Assembly (NCBI RefSeq): GCF_900100605.1
Contig: NZ_FNCN01000009.1
Coordinates: forward strand, 62,001-126,000
Direction: 5' to 3'
Source: Sinosporangium album
GTDB lineage: Bacteria > Actinomycetota > Actinomycetes > Streptosporangiales > Streptosporangiaceae
DNA: 64,000 nt
Below are positions 8,652-17,523 of the stretch, piece after piece (within the stretch, counting starts at the first letter, position 1; each line of letters begins with the position of its first letter). The translations under genes and the position numbers were made by a program. A model generated the notes under the pieces. The model did not search any database and was not told the origin of the DNA. It saw nothing but the letters and a program-made list of their open reading frames with translations.

Positions 8652-9282
8652 CCGCGCCCCCGCCTCCGAGGGCGTCAGGCCCCCTCGCCTGTTCGCGTCC
8701 GCGATCTCACGTGCCGCTGCGCACAGGGCTTCTGGCGTCCCGCTCAGTTGGCCACGGTGCGGCCACGGTGCGGCCACGGTGCGGCCAGGGTGCGGCCAGG
8801 GGGTGCCGCCAGTGCTCGGCGGCGTGGGCCGTGTCCTGGTGAACGTGCTGGAAGAACCGGCCGACGGCGTGCCTGTGGGGGTTCGGCTGGTTGAAAGATT
8901 GATTATCGGTGTGCGAATGGAATGTGAAGTGTGACGGGCGTTTATAGAGGGGGTGAGGGGGGCTCGTCTTTTTGTGTGGGGGGCTCCTTCGGGGTGATTG
9001 GTGACATGGGCCATCCTTTTAATGCCCGGGAAGGCCGGGGCGGGGATTCGCCTTCGGCTAAAGCTTGTCGGGGTTAATCCACATGTTGGACAATGGGGAC
9101 ATCCATTCGATGAAATGTCCTGCATAACGTCATGCACTCGTAGGGACGTGACGCTGCATCGATGATTTCTTTCTGTTTATGCCTTGGGTCGGGTTCTCAA
9201 GGGGCCCGTTCCCGTGGGGCGCTCCACGAGGGTGTTGCCTCTTCGGAGGCCATGGGCGCACGGTGATCTGGAAGGCTCAGAG
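8652..9282. other. 631-bp intergenic region upstream of the peptidase/P450 operon
   Basis: I find no supported gene in this region. It contains an 11-bp repeat array at 8750-8799, AT-richer stretches at about 8885-8935 and 9090-9180 that could hold promoters, and no clear terminator. In related loci a small DNA-binding gene often precedes the metallopeptidase gene; none is visible here. Confidence 0.5.
8750..8799 (+). repeat. 11-bp tandem array, GGCCACGGTGC type
   Basis: Three perfect copies of GGCCACGGTGC at 8750-8782 are followed by one copy with a single change (GGCCAGGGTGC, 8783-8793) and a partial fifth. The 11-bp period is close to one DNA helical turn, so the units would face the same side of the helix. 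Confidence 0.85.
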
Positions 9283-9852
9283 GTGGGTGGATTCGCATCG
9301 GTTCGAGCGGCGTGGAGGGATCGGCTTCGGCGGCGGCGGATGCGGCGTCGGGCGGCCCAATTGGTTCGCGGCCTCGACCTGCCGGAGCCTTTCACGGTCG
9401 AGGAGTTGTGCCGCAGACTCGGACAGCGGAGGGGGCGCCGGATCATCCTGGTGCCGCGGGACCTGCCGCCGGGAAGCCCGTGCGGGCTCTGCGTCTCGAC
9501 GGAGACGAGCGACTTCATTTTCTTTCACGAGGGGACGAGCGGCCCCCATCAATTGCTGATCATTCTCCACGAGCTGGGCCACCTTCTCTGCGGCCACGGC
9601 GTCAAGACCGGTCTGCATGACGACGATATCAATGTTCTCATGCCCGATCTTGACCCGGTGATGGTGCGTCGCATTCTGGGGCGGACCCGTTACGGAAGTG
9701 AGGAGGAAGTGGTCGCGGAGACGATAGCGACGTTGATTCTCTCGGACGTCGGGGTTTACGCTCCCTCCCGGAAATGGAAGATTCCCGATGAGGTGGTCGG
9801 CGTCGTCAGAAGGATCTCGTATTCGATCGGCCCTGGGGACGGCGACCAGTGA
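9283..9852 (+). CDS. ImmA/IrrE-type zinc metallopeptidase
   Basis: The protein carries HELGHLLCGH, a full HExxH zinc motif followed by another His, plus a downstream EEEVVAETIATLIL stretch that can supply the third ligand, as in the ImmA/IrrE peptidases that cleave repressor-like regulators. I chose GTG at 9283 because GGAAGG lies seven bases upstream, giving 189 residues. The frame is open back to 9184, and ATG at 9340 (MRRRAAQLVRGLDLPEPFT) is also plausible because relatives begin near there. The stop overlaps the next start as GTGA, so it is translationally coupled to the 7TM protein. The family acts in the cytoplasm; the target repressor is not in the window. Confidence 0.75.
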   Translation: MGGFASVRAAWRDRLRRRRMRRRAAQLVRGLDLPEPFTVEELCRRLGQRRGRRIILVPRDLPPGSPCGLCVSTETSDFIFFHEGTSGPHQLLIILHELGHLLCGHGVKTGLHDDDINVLMPDLDPVMVRRILGRTRYGSEEEVVAETIATLILSDVGVYAPSRKWKIPDEVVGVVRRISYSIGPGDGDQ

Positions 9853-11092
9853 TAAGTGTCAACGACTTCGCCTACCCGCTGGCGGCGATCGTCGCGGGGC
9901 TGGCCTTCGTTATTCAGCTTTGGCGCATGCCTCGATATCGCGGCGATCCCGCCTGCACCGCCCTGACGGCTTCTCTGGGATTTCTGGCGGCGGTTTTCTT
10001 CCTGTCGGTGCCGGTGGTGTGGAAGTGGCTCGGGGAGTCCACGGGTGTCCCCAACATCGCCGGGGTCACGGCGCAGGCACTCGTCATTGTTTTCGCGGTG
10101 TCGCAGCAGGCGTTCATCCTGTATTGGTCGGAGGACAGGAGTCGCGCGCGGAAGAAGACCCTGTGGTGGTTGTCGGCCGCGGCGATCGTGATCGCCGTCA
10201 TGTACGCCCTGTTCTTCGCGATACCCAATCCGGGGGAGCGGACCCGGGATTTCGCGGTCACTTACGCTGGATTTCCGATATATTCGATATATCTCGTGCT
10301 CTACCTGACGACCTTCACCGTCGTCAGGGTCAATGTGATCAGATTGGCCCTGCGCTACGCGCCGCACGCCGGGGATGTATGGCTGCGGCGAGGGCTTCGT
10401 CTCATCGCGGCGGGCTCCATGCTCGGCCTGGTCTATGTGGGTGTGAGGGTCTCCGCGGTGGTCGCGTCGTCCGCAGGGCTGGACCCGCGCCACTGGGAGG
10501 TGCTGGCTCAGATCGGCGCCGCGCTCGGGGGGATTCTGGAGGTCGTGGGCCTCACGGCGGCGATGCTGTGGGGGCCGCGCCTGTCGATCGTCCGCCAGTG
10601 GGGTAACAGCCGATATCATTTTCATAAGCTCAGGCACTGTGGGAGGCGCTTCACGACGCCGTCCCCGATATCGCACTGGAAAAGCCGCGATCAAGGTTCA
10701 CTGAATGGTTGGTGGTCCGGGACATACGTTTTCTGCTGACCCGGAGGATCGTAGAGATCCGAGACGGTTTTCTTGCGATACGCGACTATCGGAGTCCGGG
10801 GGTTGAAAACAGGGCGACCGCGATGGGGGAGCGGCACGGCTATAGCGGGGAAAAGCTCCGCATGGTGGTCGAGGCCGCTGTTCTGGCCGATGCGCTGGAG
10901 GCCAAGCGCTCCGGCAGGTCGCCTGAGGGAGTGGGCACCGTCCCGGAGAGGGAGATCGAGAAACTGGATGTGAGCACCGAGATCGGCTGGCTGGTCGGTG
11001 TGGCCGATGCATTTATCCGTTCCCCTGTCGTCGCCGAGGTGGTGGCCGAGGCTCGGCGCGGTCGACCTACAACAGAGGACCCGCATGTCTGA
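9849..11092 (+). pseudogene. MAB_1171c-type 7TM membrane protein, interrupted by a one-base frameshift
   Basis: The upstream frame (9849-10739) encodes about seven membrane helices up to residue 250. It then turns into a non-conserved tail after HFHKL near 10631. From 10637 the next frame continues with LWEALHDAVPDIALEKPRS and RFTEWLVVRDIRFLLTRRIV, reaching a stop at 11090-11092. Adding one base at 10635-10636 would give LR-Pro-LW and an uninterrupted 414-residue protein, the usual family length. I infer a single-base deletion, which may be a real mutation or a sequencing error. The second frame ends eight bases inside the P450 start, so the operon layout is intact. The family commonly accompanies ImmA/IrrE peptidases in actinomycetes; its function is not established. 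Confidence 0.75.
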
Positions 11093-12350
11093 TATCCCCT
11101 GCGGAATCGAGGAGATCAAGCTTGAGAATGATGCGGAGTTCATGGCGGATCCATATCCGAGTTTTGCGGCGTGGCGGCAGGCCGGGCCCGTGCATAAGGG
11201 CACGACGCCGGACGGGTCCCCCATCTGGCTGGTGACACGCTACAAAGACATCAAAGCCGCTCTGAGCGACCCGCGACTCTCCCTGGACAAAAATAATTCA
11301 AAGGGGGGATATATCGGCTTCCAGCTTCCCCCGATGCTGGACGCCAACCTCCTCAACATGGACGCCCCCGACCACACCCGAATTCGGCGGATCGTGTCGA
11401 AGGCCTTTACCAAACGGCGGGTCGACGGGCTTCGGCCCCGGGTCGAGGAGCTCGCCCACGGGCTGCTGGACGCCCTCGCTCCCGGTGGGGAGGCCGACCT
11501 CGTGGAGGCTTTCGCCGTACCTCTGCCGATCGCCGTCATCGGCGAGTTGCTCGGCGTGGAGACCAAGGACGCCGAGAGGTTCCGGAGCCGGGCGTCGGTG
11601 CTGATCGCTCCGGCGCAGGCGGGGCCGGCCGAGGCCAGGCAGGCGATCAAGGACATCGCCGTGTTCTTCGCCGAACTCGTCGCGGCCAAGCGGGCGGCGC
11701 CCGCCGGTGACGACCTGCTGTCGTTGCTGATCGCCATGCGGGATGTGGAGGACAGGCTGAGCGAGGAGGAGATGGTCTCGCTCGCCTTCTTGATCCTGTG
11801 GGCGGGTTACGAGGCCACGGTGCATCTGCTCGGCAACGCGATGTTCACGCTGCTGTGCCACCCGGACACGTTGGCGATGCTCCGTGAGTCGCCGGAGCTG
11901 ATCCCCGCGGCAGTGGAGGAGGTTCTTCGCTTCGCGCCTTCGACGCCGTTCTCGATCAGGAGGTTCGCCGCGGAGGACGTCACGATCGGGGGCGTTCTGA
12001 TCCCGGCCGGGGAAACGGTCCTCCTCGGGCTCGCCTCCGCCGCTCGCGACGAAGAGGTGTTCACCGACCCGGACGGCTTCTCCTTGGCGGAGGCGGAGAA
12101 CGGACACCTCGCCTTCGGCCACGGCGCCCACTACTGCCTGGGCGCTCCGCTGGCCCGACTTGAGGCGCAGGTGGCGTTGGAGATCCTGCTGAGCCGCTGC
12201 CGCGATCTCGCCCCGGCGAGGCCGCTCGACAGCCTGGTGTGGCAGGCGTCGTGGCGCCAGCGCGGGCTCACCGAGCTGCCGGTCACCCTCACAGTGGCGC
12301 CCACAGTGGCGCCCACAGTGGCCCCCACAGTGGCGCCGCGCTCCCCGTAG
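11085..12350 (+). CDS. Cytochrome P450 monooxygenase
   Basis: The 421-residue soluble P450 shows all key motifs. The I-helix AGYEAT (oxygen activation) lies near 248, the K-helix EEVLR (ExxR) near 291, and the haem loop FGHGAHYCLG with the axial Cys near 350. Length and motifs fit bacterial class I enzymes that take electrons from a ferredoxin. ATG at 11085 overlaps the preceding frame by eight bases, so it is the last gene of the peptidase/7TM operon. The C-terminus ends in four Val-Ala-Pro-Thr-like repeats from a 12-bp DNA repeat (12294-12341), which is not usual for P450s. The substrate cannot be read from sequence. No biosynthetic cluster surrounds it. Confidence 0.95.
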   Translation: MSDIPCGIEEIKLENDAEFMADPYPSFAAWRQAGPVHKGTTPDGSPIWLVTRYKDIKAALSDPRLSLDKNNSKGGYIGFQLPPMLDANLLNMDAPDHTRIRRIVSKAFTKRRVDGLRPRVEELAHGLLDALAPGGEADLVEAFAVPLPIAVIGELLGVETKDAERFRSRASVLIAPAQAGPAEARQAIKDIAVFFAELVAAKRAAPAGDDLLSLLIAMRDVEDRLSEEEMVSLAFLILWAGYEATVHLLGNAMFTLLCHPDTLAMLRESPELIPAAVEEVLRFAPSTPFSIRRFAAEDVTIGGVLIPAGETVLLGLASAARDEEVFTDPDGFSLAEAENGHLAFGHGAHYCLGAPLARLEAQVALEILLSRCRDLAPARPLDSLVWQASWRQRGLTELPVTLTVAPTVAPTVAPTVAPRSP

Positions 12351-12370
12351 CCGCGCTCCCCGTCATGGGG

Positions 12371-12396
12371 GAGGGCGGGCCCGCAGGCCCGCCCTC
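12371..12396. terminator. Bidirectional terminator between P450 and sdh genes
   Basis: A perfect 11-bp GC-rich inverted repeat (GAGGGCGGGCC / GGCCCGCCCTC) with a four-base loop lies between two convergent genes. There is no long T tract, as is common in high-GC actinobacteria. Confidence 0.85.
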
Positions 12397-12413
12397 TCCG
12401 ACAGCTGTTCCTG

Positions 12414-13178
12414 TCAGCCCGTCTTACTGGACGAGCGCTTGAAGATCTTGCTGCCGAGCCACACCAGCGGGTCGTACTTGCGGTCCACGACCCGCTCCTT
12501 CATCGGGATCAGGGCATTGTCCGTGATCTTGATGTGTTCGGGGCAGACCTCGGTGCAGCACTTGGTGATGTTGCAGTAGCCGAGCCCGTGCTCCTCCTGG
12601 GCGAGGTCCTTGCGGTCGGCGACGTCGTACGGGTGCATGTCGAGTTCGGCGATGCGCATGAGGAACCGCGGCCCGGCGAACTTCGGCTTGTTCTCGTCGT
12701 GGTCGCGGATGACGTGGCAGACGTTGTTGCACATGAAGCACTCGATGCACTTGCGGAACTCCTGCGACCGCTCGACATCGATCTGCTTCATCCGGTATTC
12801 ACCGGGCTTGACGTCCTTCGGCGGCGTGAAGGAGGGGATCTGCAGGGCCTTCTCGTAGTTGAAGGACACGTCGGTGACGAGGTCCTTGATGACCGGGAAG
12901 GTGCGCATCGGCGTGACGGTGATGACCTCGTCCTCGGCGAACGTGGACATCCGGGTCATGCAGCCGAGCCGCGGCTTGCCGTTGATCTCCACGGAGCACG
13001 AGCCGCATTTCCCGGCCTTGCAGTTCCAGCGCACGGCCAGGTCGGGGGCCTGGGTGGCCTGGAGCCTGTGGATGATGTCGAGCACGACTTCACCCTCGTT
13101 CACCTCGACGGTGAAGTCCTCCAGTCTGCCTTCGCCGCCTTCGCCGCGCCAGACACGGAATTTTGCCTTGTACGTCAT
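12414..13178 (-). CDS. sdhB: Succinate dehydrogenase iron-sulfur subunit (first complex, Sdh1 type)
   Basis: The 254-residue protein has a plant-type [2Fe-2S] domain with CKAGKCGSC and a later Cys (RLGC), then a C-terminal ferredoxin domain with CIECFMCNNVCH and CCTEVCP, ligands for the [4Fe-4S] and [3Fe-4S] clusters. It passes electrons from the flavoprotein to the quinone site of the membrane subunit. The start ATG at 13178 overlaps the sdhA stop as ATGA and is preceded by GGAGG. The order membrane subunit, sdhA, sdhB matches the mycobacterial Sdh1 locus (Rv0249c-Rv0247c). It is quite different in sequence from the second SdhB encoded at 20.2 kb. Confidence 0.92.
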   Translation of the reverse strand: MTYKAKFRVWRGEGGEGRLEDFTVEVNEGEVVLDIIHRLQATQAPDLAVRWNCKAGKCGSCSVEINGKPRLGCMTRMSTFAEDEVITVTPMRTFPVIKDLVTDVSFNYEKALQIPSFTPPKDVKPGEYRMKQIDVERSQEFRKCIECFMCNNVCHVIRDHDENKPKFAGPRFLMRIAELDMHPYDVADRKDLAQEEHGLGYCNITKCCTEVCPEHIKITDNALIPMKERVVDRKYDPLVWLGSKIFKRSSSKTG

Positions 13179-15073
13179 GACGCCTCCTTGGCGACTGCGT
13201 CGAAGTCGGCGAGTTCTTCCTCGGTGAGGTATTTCTTCAGTTCGTCCCGGTCGAACAGCACGATGAGGTCGTCGCGCATGGAGGGCTGGGCCTGCTCTTC
13301 GACGTTGACCTCCGATCCGTCGGAGGAGGCGGAGCACACCAGGAGTTTGCGCCGCCATTCCGGAGACATCACGGGGAAGTCATCGCGGGTGTGGCCGCCG
13401 CGGCTCTCCTCGCGGATGATGGCGGCGCGGGCGACGCACTCCGACACCAGCAGCATGTTGCGCAGGTCGAGCGCCAGATGCCAGCCGGGGTTGTAGATCC
13501 GGGTTCCGGCGGCGCCGACGTTCTTGGCACGTGCGCGGAGCTTCTCGATCATGCCGAGCGCCTCGGAGACCTCCTTGGAGTTCCTGATGATCCCCACCAG
13601 CTCGTTCATGCTCCGCTGGAGCTCCTGGTGAAGTTCGTACGGGTTCTCCCCGGTCCGCTGCAGCGGCGCCACCGCCTCCTCATGGGCGGTGACCACGGAC
13701 TCCTCCGACACCGCGGGGCGTACGGCGAGGCCGTCGATGTAGGCCGCGGCTCCCGCTCCGGCCCGCCTGCCGAAGACGAGCAGGTCCGACAGGGAGTTGC
13801 CGCCGAGCCGGTTCGACCCGTGCATCCCGCCGGACACCTCACCGGCCGCGAACAGGCCCGGTACGGCTGCCGCCCCCGTATCGGCGTCGACCTCGACCCC
13901 GCCCATGATGTAGTGGCACGTGGGCCCGACCTGCATCGGCTCCTTGGTGATGTCGACGTCGGCCAGCTCCTTGAACTGGTGGTGCATCGACGGGAGCCGC
14001 TTGACGATCTCGGCGGCCGGCAGCCGGGTCGAGACGTCCAGGAACACGCCGCCCTGCGGCGACCCCCGACCCGCCTTCACCTCGGAGTTGATGGCCCGCG
14101 CCACCTCGTCGCGGGGGAGCAGCTCAGGGGGCCGGCGGTTGTTGGCCTGGTCGGTGTACCACCGGTCGCCCTCCTCCTCGGTGGTCGCGTACTTGTCCTT
14201 GAACACCTCGGGGATGTAGTCGAACATGAAGCGTCTGCCCTCGGAGTTGCGCAGCACGCCGCCGTCGCCGCGCACCGACTCCGTGACGAGGATGCCGCGC
14301 ACCGACGGCGGCCAGACCATCCCGGTGGGGTGGAACTGGATGAACTCCATGTTGATCAGCTTGGCCCCGGCCAGCAGCGCCAGGGCGTGGCCGTCGCCGG
14401 TGTACTCCCACGAGTTGGACGTGACGACGTACGACTTGCCGATGCCGCCGGTGGCGAGCACGACGGCGGGCGCCTCGAAGACCACGAAGGTGCCGTTCTC
14501 CCGCCAGTACCCGAAGGCGCCGGCGATGGCGTCGCCGTCCTTGAGCAGCCTGGTCACGGTGAACTCGGCGAAGACCTTGATGTAGGCCTCCGGGTCGCCG
14601 GTGCGCTCGGCGTCCTCCTGCTGGAGCGCGACGACGCGCTGCTGGAGCGTGCGGATCAGCTCAAGGCCGGTACGGTCGCCGACGTGGGCCAGGCGCGGAT
14701 ACTCGTGCCCGCCGAAGTTGCGCTGGCTGATCTTGCCGTCCGCGGTGCGGTCGAACAGCGCCCCCCACGCCTCAAGCTCCCACACCCGGTCCGGCGACTC
14801 CTTGGCGTGGAGCTCGGCCATGCGCCAGTTGTTGAGGAACTTGCCGCCGCGCATGGTGTCCCGGAAGTGGACCTTCCAGTTGTCGGCGCTGTTGACGTTG
14901 CCCATCGCCGCGGCGGCGCCGCCTTCGGCCATGACCGTGTGGGCCTTGCCGAACAGCGACTTGCACAGGATGGCGGTCTTCTTGCCCTGCTGACGTGCTT
15001 CGATGGCCGCCCGGAGCCCGGCGCCGCCCGCACCGATCACGACTACGTCGAATTGTTGACGTTCGATATCCAT
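13175..15073 (-). CDS. sdhA: Succinate dehydrogenase flavoprotein subunit (first complex, Sdh1 type)
   Basis: The 632-residue protein starts with a dinucleotide-binding motif (VVVIGAGGAGLRAA). It keeps the His of the covalent-FAD region in KAHTVMAEGG near 45 and the substrate-site HPTGM near 238. The active-site region RLGGNSLSDLLVFGRRAG near 425 is intact. It oxidises succinate to fumarate at the inner face of the membrane and hands electrons to SdhB. It starts 28 bases after the membrane-subunit stop and overlaps sdhB by four bases. The family also includes fumarate reductases; the operon type favours succinate oxidation. Confidence 0.93.
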   Translation of the reverse strand: MDIERQQFDVVVIGAGGAGLRAAIEARQQGKKTAILCKSLFGKAHTVMAEGGAAAAMGNVNSADNWKVHFRDTMRGGKFLNNWRMAELHAKESPDRVWELEAWGALFDRTADGKISQRNFGGHEYPRLAHVGDRTGLELIRTLQQRVVALQQEDAERTGDPEAYIKVFAEFTVTRLLKDGDAIAGAFGYWRENGTFVVFEAPAVVLATGGIGKSYVVTSNSWEYTGDGHALALLAGAKLINMEFIQFHPTGMVWPPSVRGILVTESVRGDGGVLRNSEGRRFMFDYIPEVFKDKYATTEEEGDRWYTDQANNRRPPELLPRDEVARAINSEVKAGRGSPQGGVFLDVSTRLPAAEIVKRLPSMHHQFKELADVDITKEPMQVGPTCHYIMGGVEVDADTGAAAVPGLFAAGEVSGGMHGSNRLGGNSLSDLLVFGRRAGAGAAAYIDGLAVRPAVSEESVVTAHEEAVAPLQRTGENPYELHQELQRSMNELVGIIRNSKEVSEALGMIEKLRARAKNVGAAGTRIYNPGWHLALDLRNMLLVSECVARAAIIREESRGGHTRDDFPVMSPEWRRKLLVCSASSDGSEVNVEEQAQPSMRDDLIVLFDRDELKKYLTEEELADFDAVAKEAS

Positions 15074-15101
15074 GACAATCCACAGTTCCTATGAGGACGG
15101 C

Positions 15102-15905
15102 TTAGAAGAACTGGAGGTCGGTGATGACCCCCTTGGCCACGAGCCGGACGTACAGGTCGGCGATCATGACGGAGAACATCGACACCCAGGCCAGCTGCTG
15201 GTGCTTGGCGTTGAGCTTGGACACCCACGTCCACGCCTTGTAGCGCAGCGGGTGGCGTGAGAAGTGGTTCAGCCGCCCGGCGGTGATGTGCCTGCAGGAG
15301 TGGCAGGACAGGGTGTAGAGCACGATGAGGACGGCGTTGACCACCAGGATCAGTGTGCCGAGGCCCATGTGGCCCCATTCGCCCTCGTGGTTGCGGAAGG
15401 CGATGACGGCGTCATAGCTCAGGACCGCGCCGATGACGATCGCACCGTAGAAGAAGTAGCGGTGGATGTTCTGGATGATCAGCGGGAAGCGGGTCTCGCC
15501 GGAGTACTTCTTGTGCGGCTCGCTCACGGCGCACGCGGGCGGCGAGAGCCAGAACGAGCGGTAGTAGGACTTGCGGTAGTAGTAGCAGGTAAGCCGGAAT
15601 CCCGCAGGCAAGCCGAGAATCAGGATGCCGGGCGGGAGGGTGAACCAATCGCCGAAGGGGGCGAACCCCAAGAAGCGCGCACCTTCGGGACATGAGGTTG
15701 CCAGGCACGGCGATGAGAAGGGCGCAACATAAGGTTCGACGAAGTAGCTTGAGTCGAAGATCGCCCAAAAGCCGTACACGATGAAGGACGCCAGAGCCAC
15801 GAAGGTGAGGGCGGGGGCCAGCCACCACCGGTCGGTGCGTAGCGTACGGACCTTGAGTTGTGCTCGTTGTCGCCTGACCGGGCTGTCGGTCGTTGTTTGG
15901 GACAT
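15102..15905 (-). CDS. Membrane anchor subunit of succinate dehydrogenase, Sdh1 type
   Basis: The 267-residue protein has five hydrophobic segments, including WWLAPALTFVALASFIVYGFW, the ILILGLPAGF region, YFFYGAIVIGAVLSYDAVIAF and LGTLILVVNAVLIVLYTL. Several His residues (IQNIHRYF, HSCRH, NHFSRH) lie near helix ends and could bind haem or menaquinone. ATG at 15905 has GGAG nine bases upstream; GTG at 15920 is too close to its GGGAGG to be preferred. Length and position as first gene of the operon match mycobacterial Rv0249c. It anchors SdhAB and passes electrons to menaquinone. It has no resemblance to the TIGR02046-type SdhC at 17.5 kb. Confidence 0.85.
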   Translation of the reverse strand: MSQTTTDSPVRRQRAQLKVRTLRTDRWWLAPALTFVALASFIVYGFWAIFDSSYFVEPYVAPFSSPCLATSCPEGARFLGFAPFGDWFTLPPGILILGLPAGFRLTCYYYRKSYYRSFWLSPPACAVSEPHKKYSGETRFPLIIQNIHRYFFYGAIVIGAVLSYDAVIAFRNHEGEWGHMGLGTLILVVNAVLIVLYTLSCHSCRHITAGRLNHFSRHPLRYKAWTWVSKLNAKHQQLAWVSMFSVMIADLYVRLVAKGVITDLQFF

Positions 15906-16321
15906 CGCGGACTTCTCCACCTCCCACGGACCCCGCTCGCCAGAGGGTCCGGGTCGCTAGCGGGTTCCGCGCGGGCTGGACCTGGTCGCGTCCAGCAGGC
16001 GCGGTCGCGCGCTCGTCACCGGTAGCACGTGTAGCCACTCCGCAGTGTGCAATCGGTCACTCTGCTCATGGTTGCACTGCACTCCGTACACGCGATTAGT
16101 GGGGGATACGTTACGGCGAGGCAGTGCCGGTATGTGAGCAGGGTCACTCACTTTTTCCCTCACGCCGTGTGATTCCTGTCACTGGCCCGCAACAAACACA
16201 GCTCGGCCACCCCGTTCGGGACCTGCCCACCCTGGGAGTGCGAGGGGGCGCCGGTGCTTGGACTGAGGAGCGTCAAGAGCCCCCTCGCCGCGACGCGAAG
16301 CGTCGCCATCAAATACAGCCC
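15906..16321. other. 416-bp intergenic region: sdh1 promoter side and a dispersed repeat
   Basis: The left part (about 15920-16150) must hold the promoter of the minus-strand sdh1 operon. It contains an imperfect inverted repeat around 16042-16080 (GCAGTGTGCAA versus TTGCACTGC) that could be a regulator site. The right part (16186-16320) is a copy of a dispersed repeat described separately. No gene is supported. Confidence 0.5.
16186..16320. repeat. Dispersed intergenic repeat, copy A
   Basis: Three blocks match the reverse complement of the region at 52786-52945: 16194-16209 (16 bases identical to 52813-52828), 16241-16262 (22 bases identical to 52917-52938) and 16273-16292 (20 bases identical to 52846-52865). 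Copy A lacks about 50 bases present in copy B between the last two blocks. The block CGAGGGGGCG and the later CCCCCTCG can pair, so the element can fold. It lies just after the LysR stop. Confidence 0.85.
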
Positions 16322-17299
16322 TCAGGGGTTTGGGCTGATGGGGGTGATGAGTTCGACGCCTGGGGGCAGGCTGCGTTCGTGAGCCGCCTCGGCGAGGTAG
16401 AAGAGGAGGGTCGCGCGGAACGCTTGGGCGGCGCGCGTCGGTTCGACGTCCTTGCGGTGTGCGAGGGCGATCGTACGGCTGAGGCCGGGAGGCACGAGCG
16501 GTGTCCCCGTGAGGCCGGGCCGCCCGTCGAGCACCATGGAGGGCACGACGGCGATGCCGAGGCCGGCTTCCACGAAGCGCAGCACGGCGTCCATCTCGCC
16601 GCCTTCGACGGCGAAGCGCGGCTCGAAGCCGGCCTGGCGGCACGCGTTGAGCGTCGCCTCCCGCAGGTCGTAGCCGCGGCGGAACATCACCATCGGCCGC
16701 CCGCGCAGCTCGTCGATCCTGATGTACGGCTTGCGCACCCTGCCCCGCGCGTGCGACGGCGACACGACGACGAGGTTTTCGCGCAGGATCTCCTCGGTGA
16801 CCAGGGACGGGTCGTCTCCCTGCAGGGGCAGGATGATCAATGCCAGGTCGAGCTGGCCTCGCGCGAGGGCGCGGACGAGGTCACGCGATCCGCCTTCTTC
16901 GACGAGCAACTCGATGCCGGGGTAGTCGCGGTGGAATCTCGCGAGCGCGTCGGCCAGGAGGCCGGCGCAGAGGGAGGGTGTGGCGCCGAGCCGTACGCGG
17001 CCACGGCGCAGCCCGGCCAGTTCGCCGACTTCGCGGCGGGCGGTGTCGGCGTCGGCGAGCATGCGCCGGGCCAGCGGGAGGAGGGCCTCGCCGGCGGGGG
17101 TGAGGGTGACGTTGCCGCGCGCTCTGCTGAAGAGCGGGGCGCCGAGGTCGGTCTCCAGTGCCTTGATCTGCTTGCTCAGCGACGGCTGCGCGACGCGCAT
17201 CCGCTCGGCGGCGTGGGTGAAGTGCCGGGTCTCCGCCACCGCGACGAAGTAGGCGAGTTGCTGGAGCTGCACAGCTCCATAGCGTACGGCTATCGCCAT
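16322..17299 (-). CDS. LysR-family transcriptional regulator between two sdh operons
   Basis: The protein has an N-terminal winged helix typical of LysR (LAYFVAVAETRHFTHAAERM, then QPSLSKQIKALETDLGAPLF). A two-lobed effector domain follows from about residue 95 (GRVRLGATPSLCAGLLADAL and GIAVVPSMVL). I chose ATG at 17299 (325 residues); GTG at 17272 (316 residues) is the alternative, and neither has a strong ribosome site at normal spacing. It lies between the two succinate dehydrogenase operons, divergent from the second. LysR proteins usually control the divergent neighbour and themselves from the shared promoter region, so control of the second sdh operon is a fair inference. The effector is unknown. 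Confidence 0.88.
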   Translation of the reverse strand: MAIAVRYGAVQLQQLAYFVAVAETRHFTHAAERMRVAQPSLSKQIKALETDLGAPLFSRARGNVTLTPAGEALLPLARRMLADADTARREVGELAGLRRGRVRLGATPSLCAGLLADALARFHRDYPGIELLVEEGGSRDLVRALARGQLDLALIILPLQGDDPSLVTEEILRENLVVVSPSHARGRVRKPYIRIDELRGRPMVMFRRGYDLREATLNACRQAGFEPRFAVEGGEMDAVLRFVEAGLGIAVVPSMVLDGRPGLTGTPLVPPGLSRTIALAHRKDVEPTRAAQAFRATLLFYLAEAAHERSLPPGVELITPISPNP

Positions 17300-17523
17300 G
17301 ATCGGTTTCGGCCGCCCCGGGCATGAAGGGGTCGTGGTCCGGTCAGCGATCGAGGCGTGTGCTTTACGTGATGGAAGCAGGTCGCGGGGTGTGAGATTAG
17401 TCGCAATGCCGGTAACGCGGCTGTCACGCATTCACGCCAAAGCAGAGATCATAGCTCGCGGCTATCGGAACCAGGCATGTGATGACTTGGACGGTCAGAT
17501 TTCTCGATACTTAGCGTGAACTC

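Noticed and set aside
7056-9137. 693-codon minus-strand frame
   Set aside because: Antisense of the repetitive membrane-protein gene with high-GC codon bias; Arg/Gly-rich and repeat-derived.
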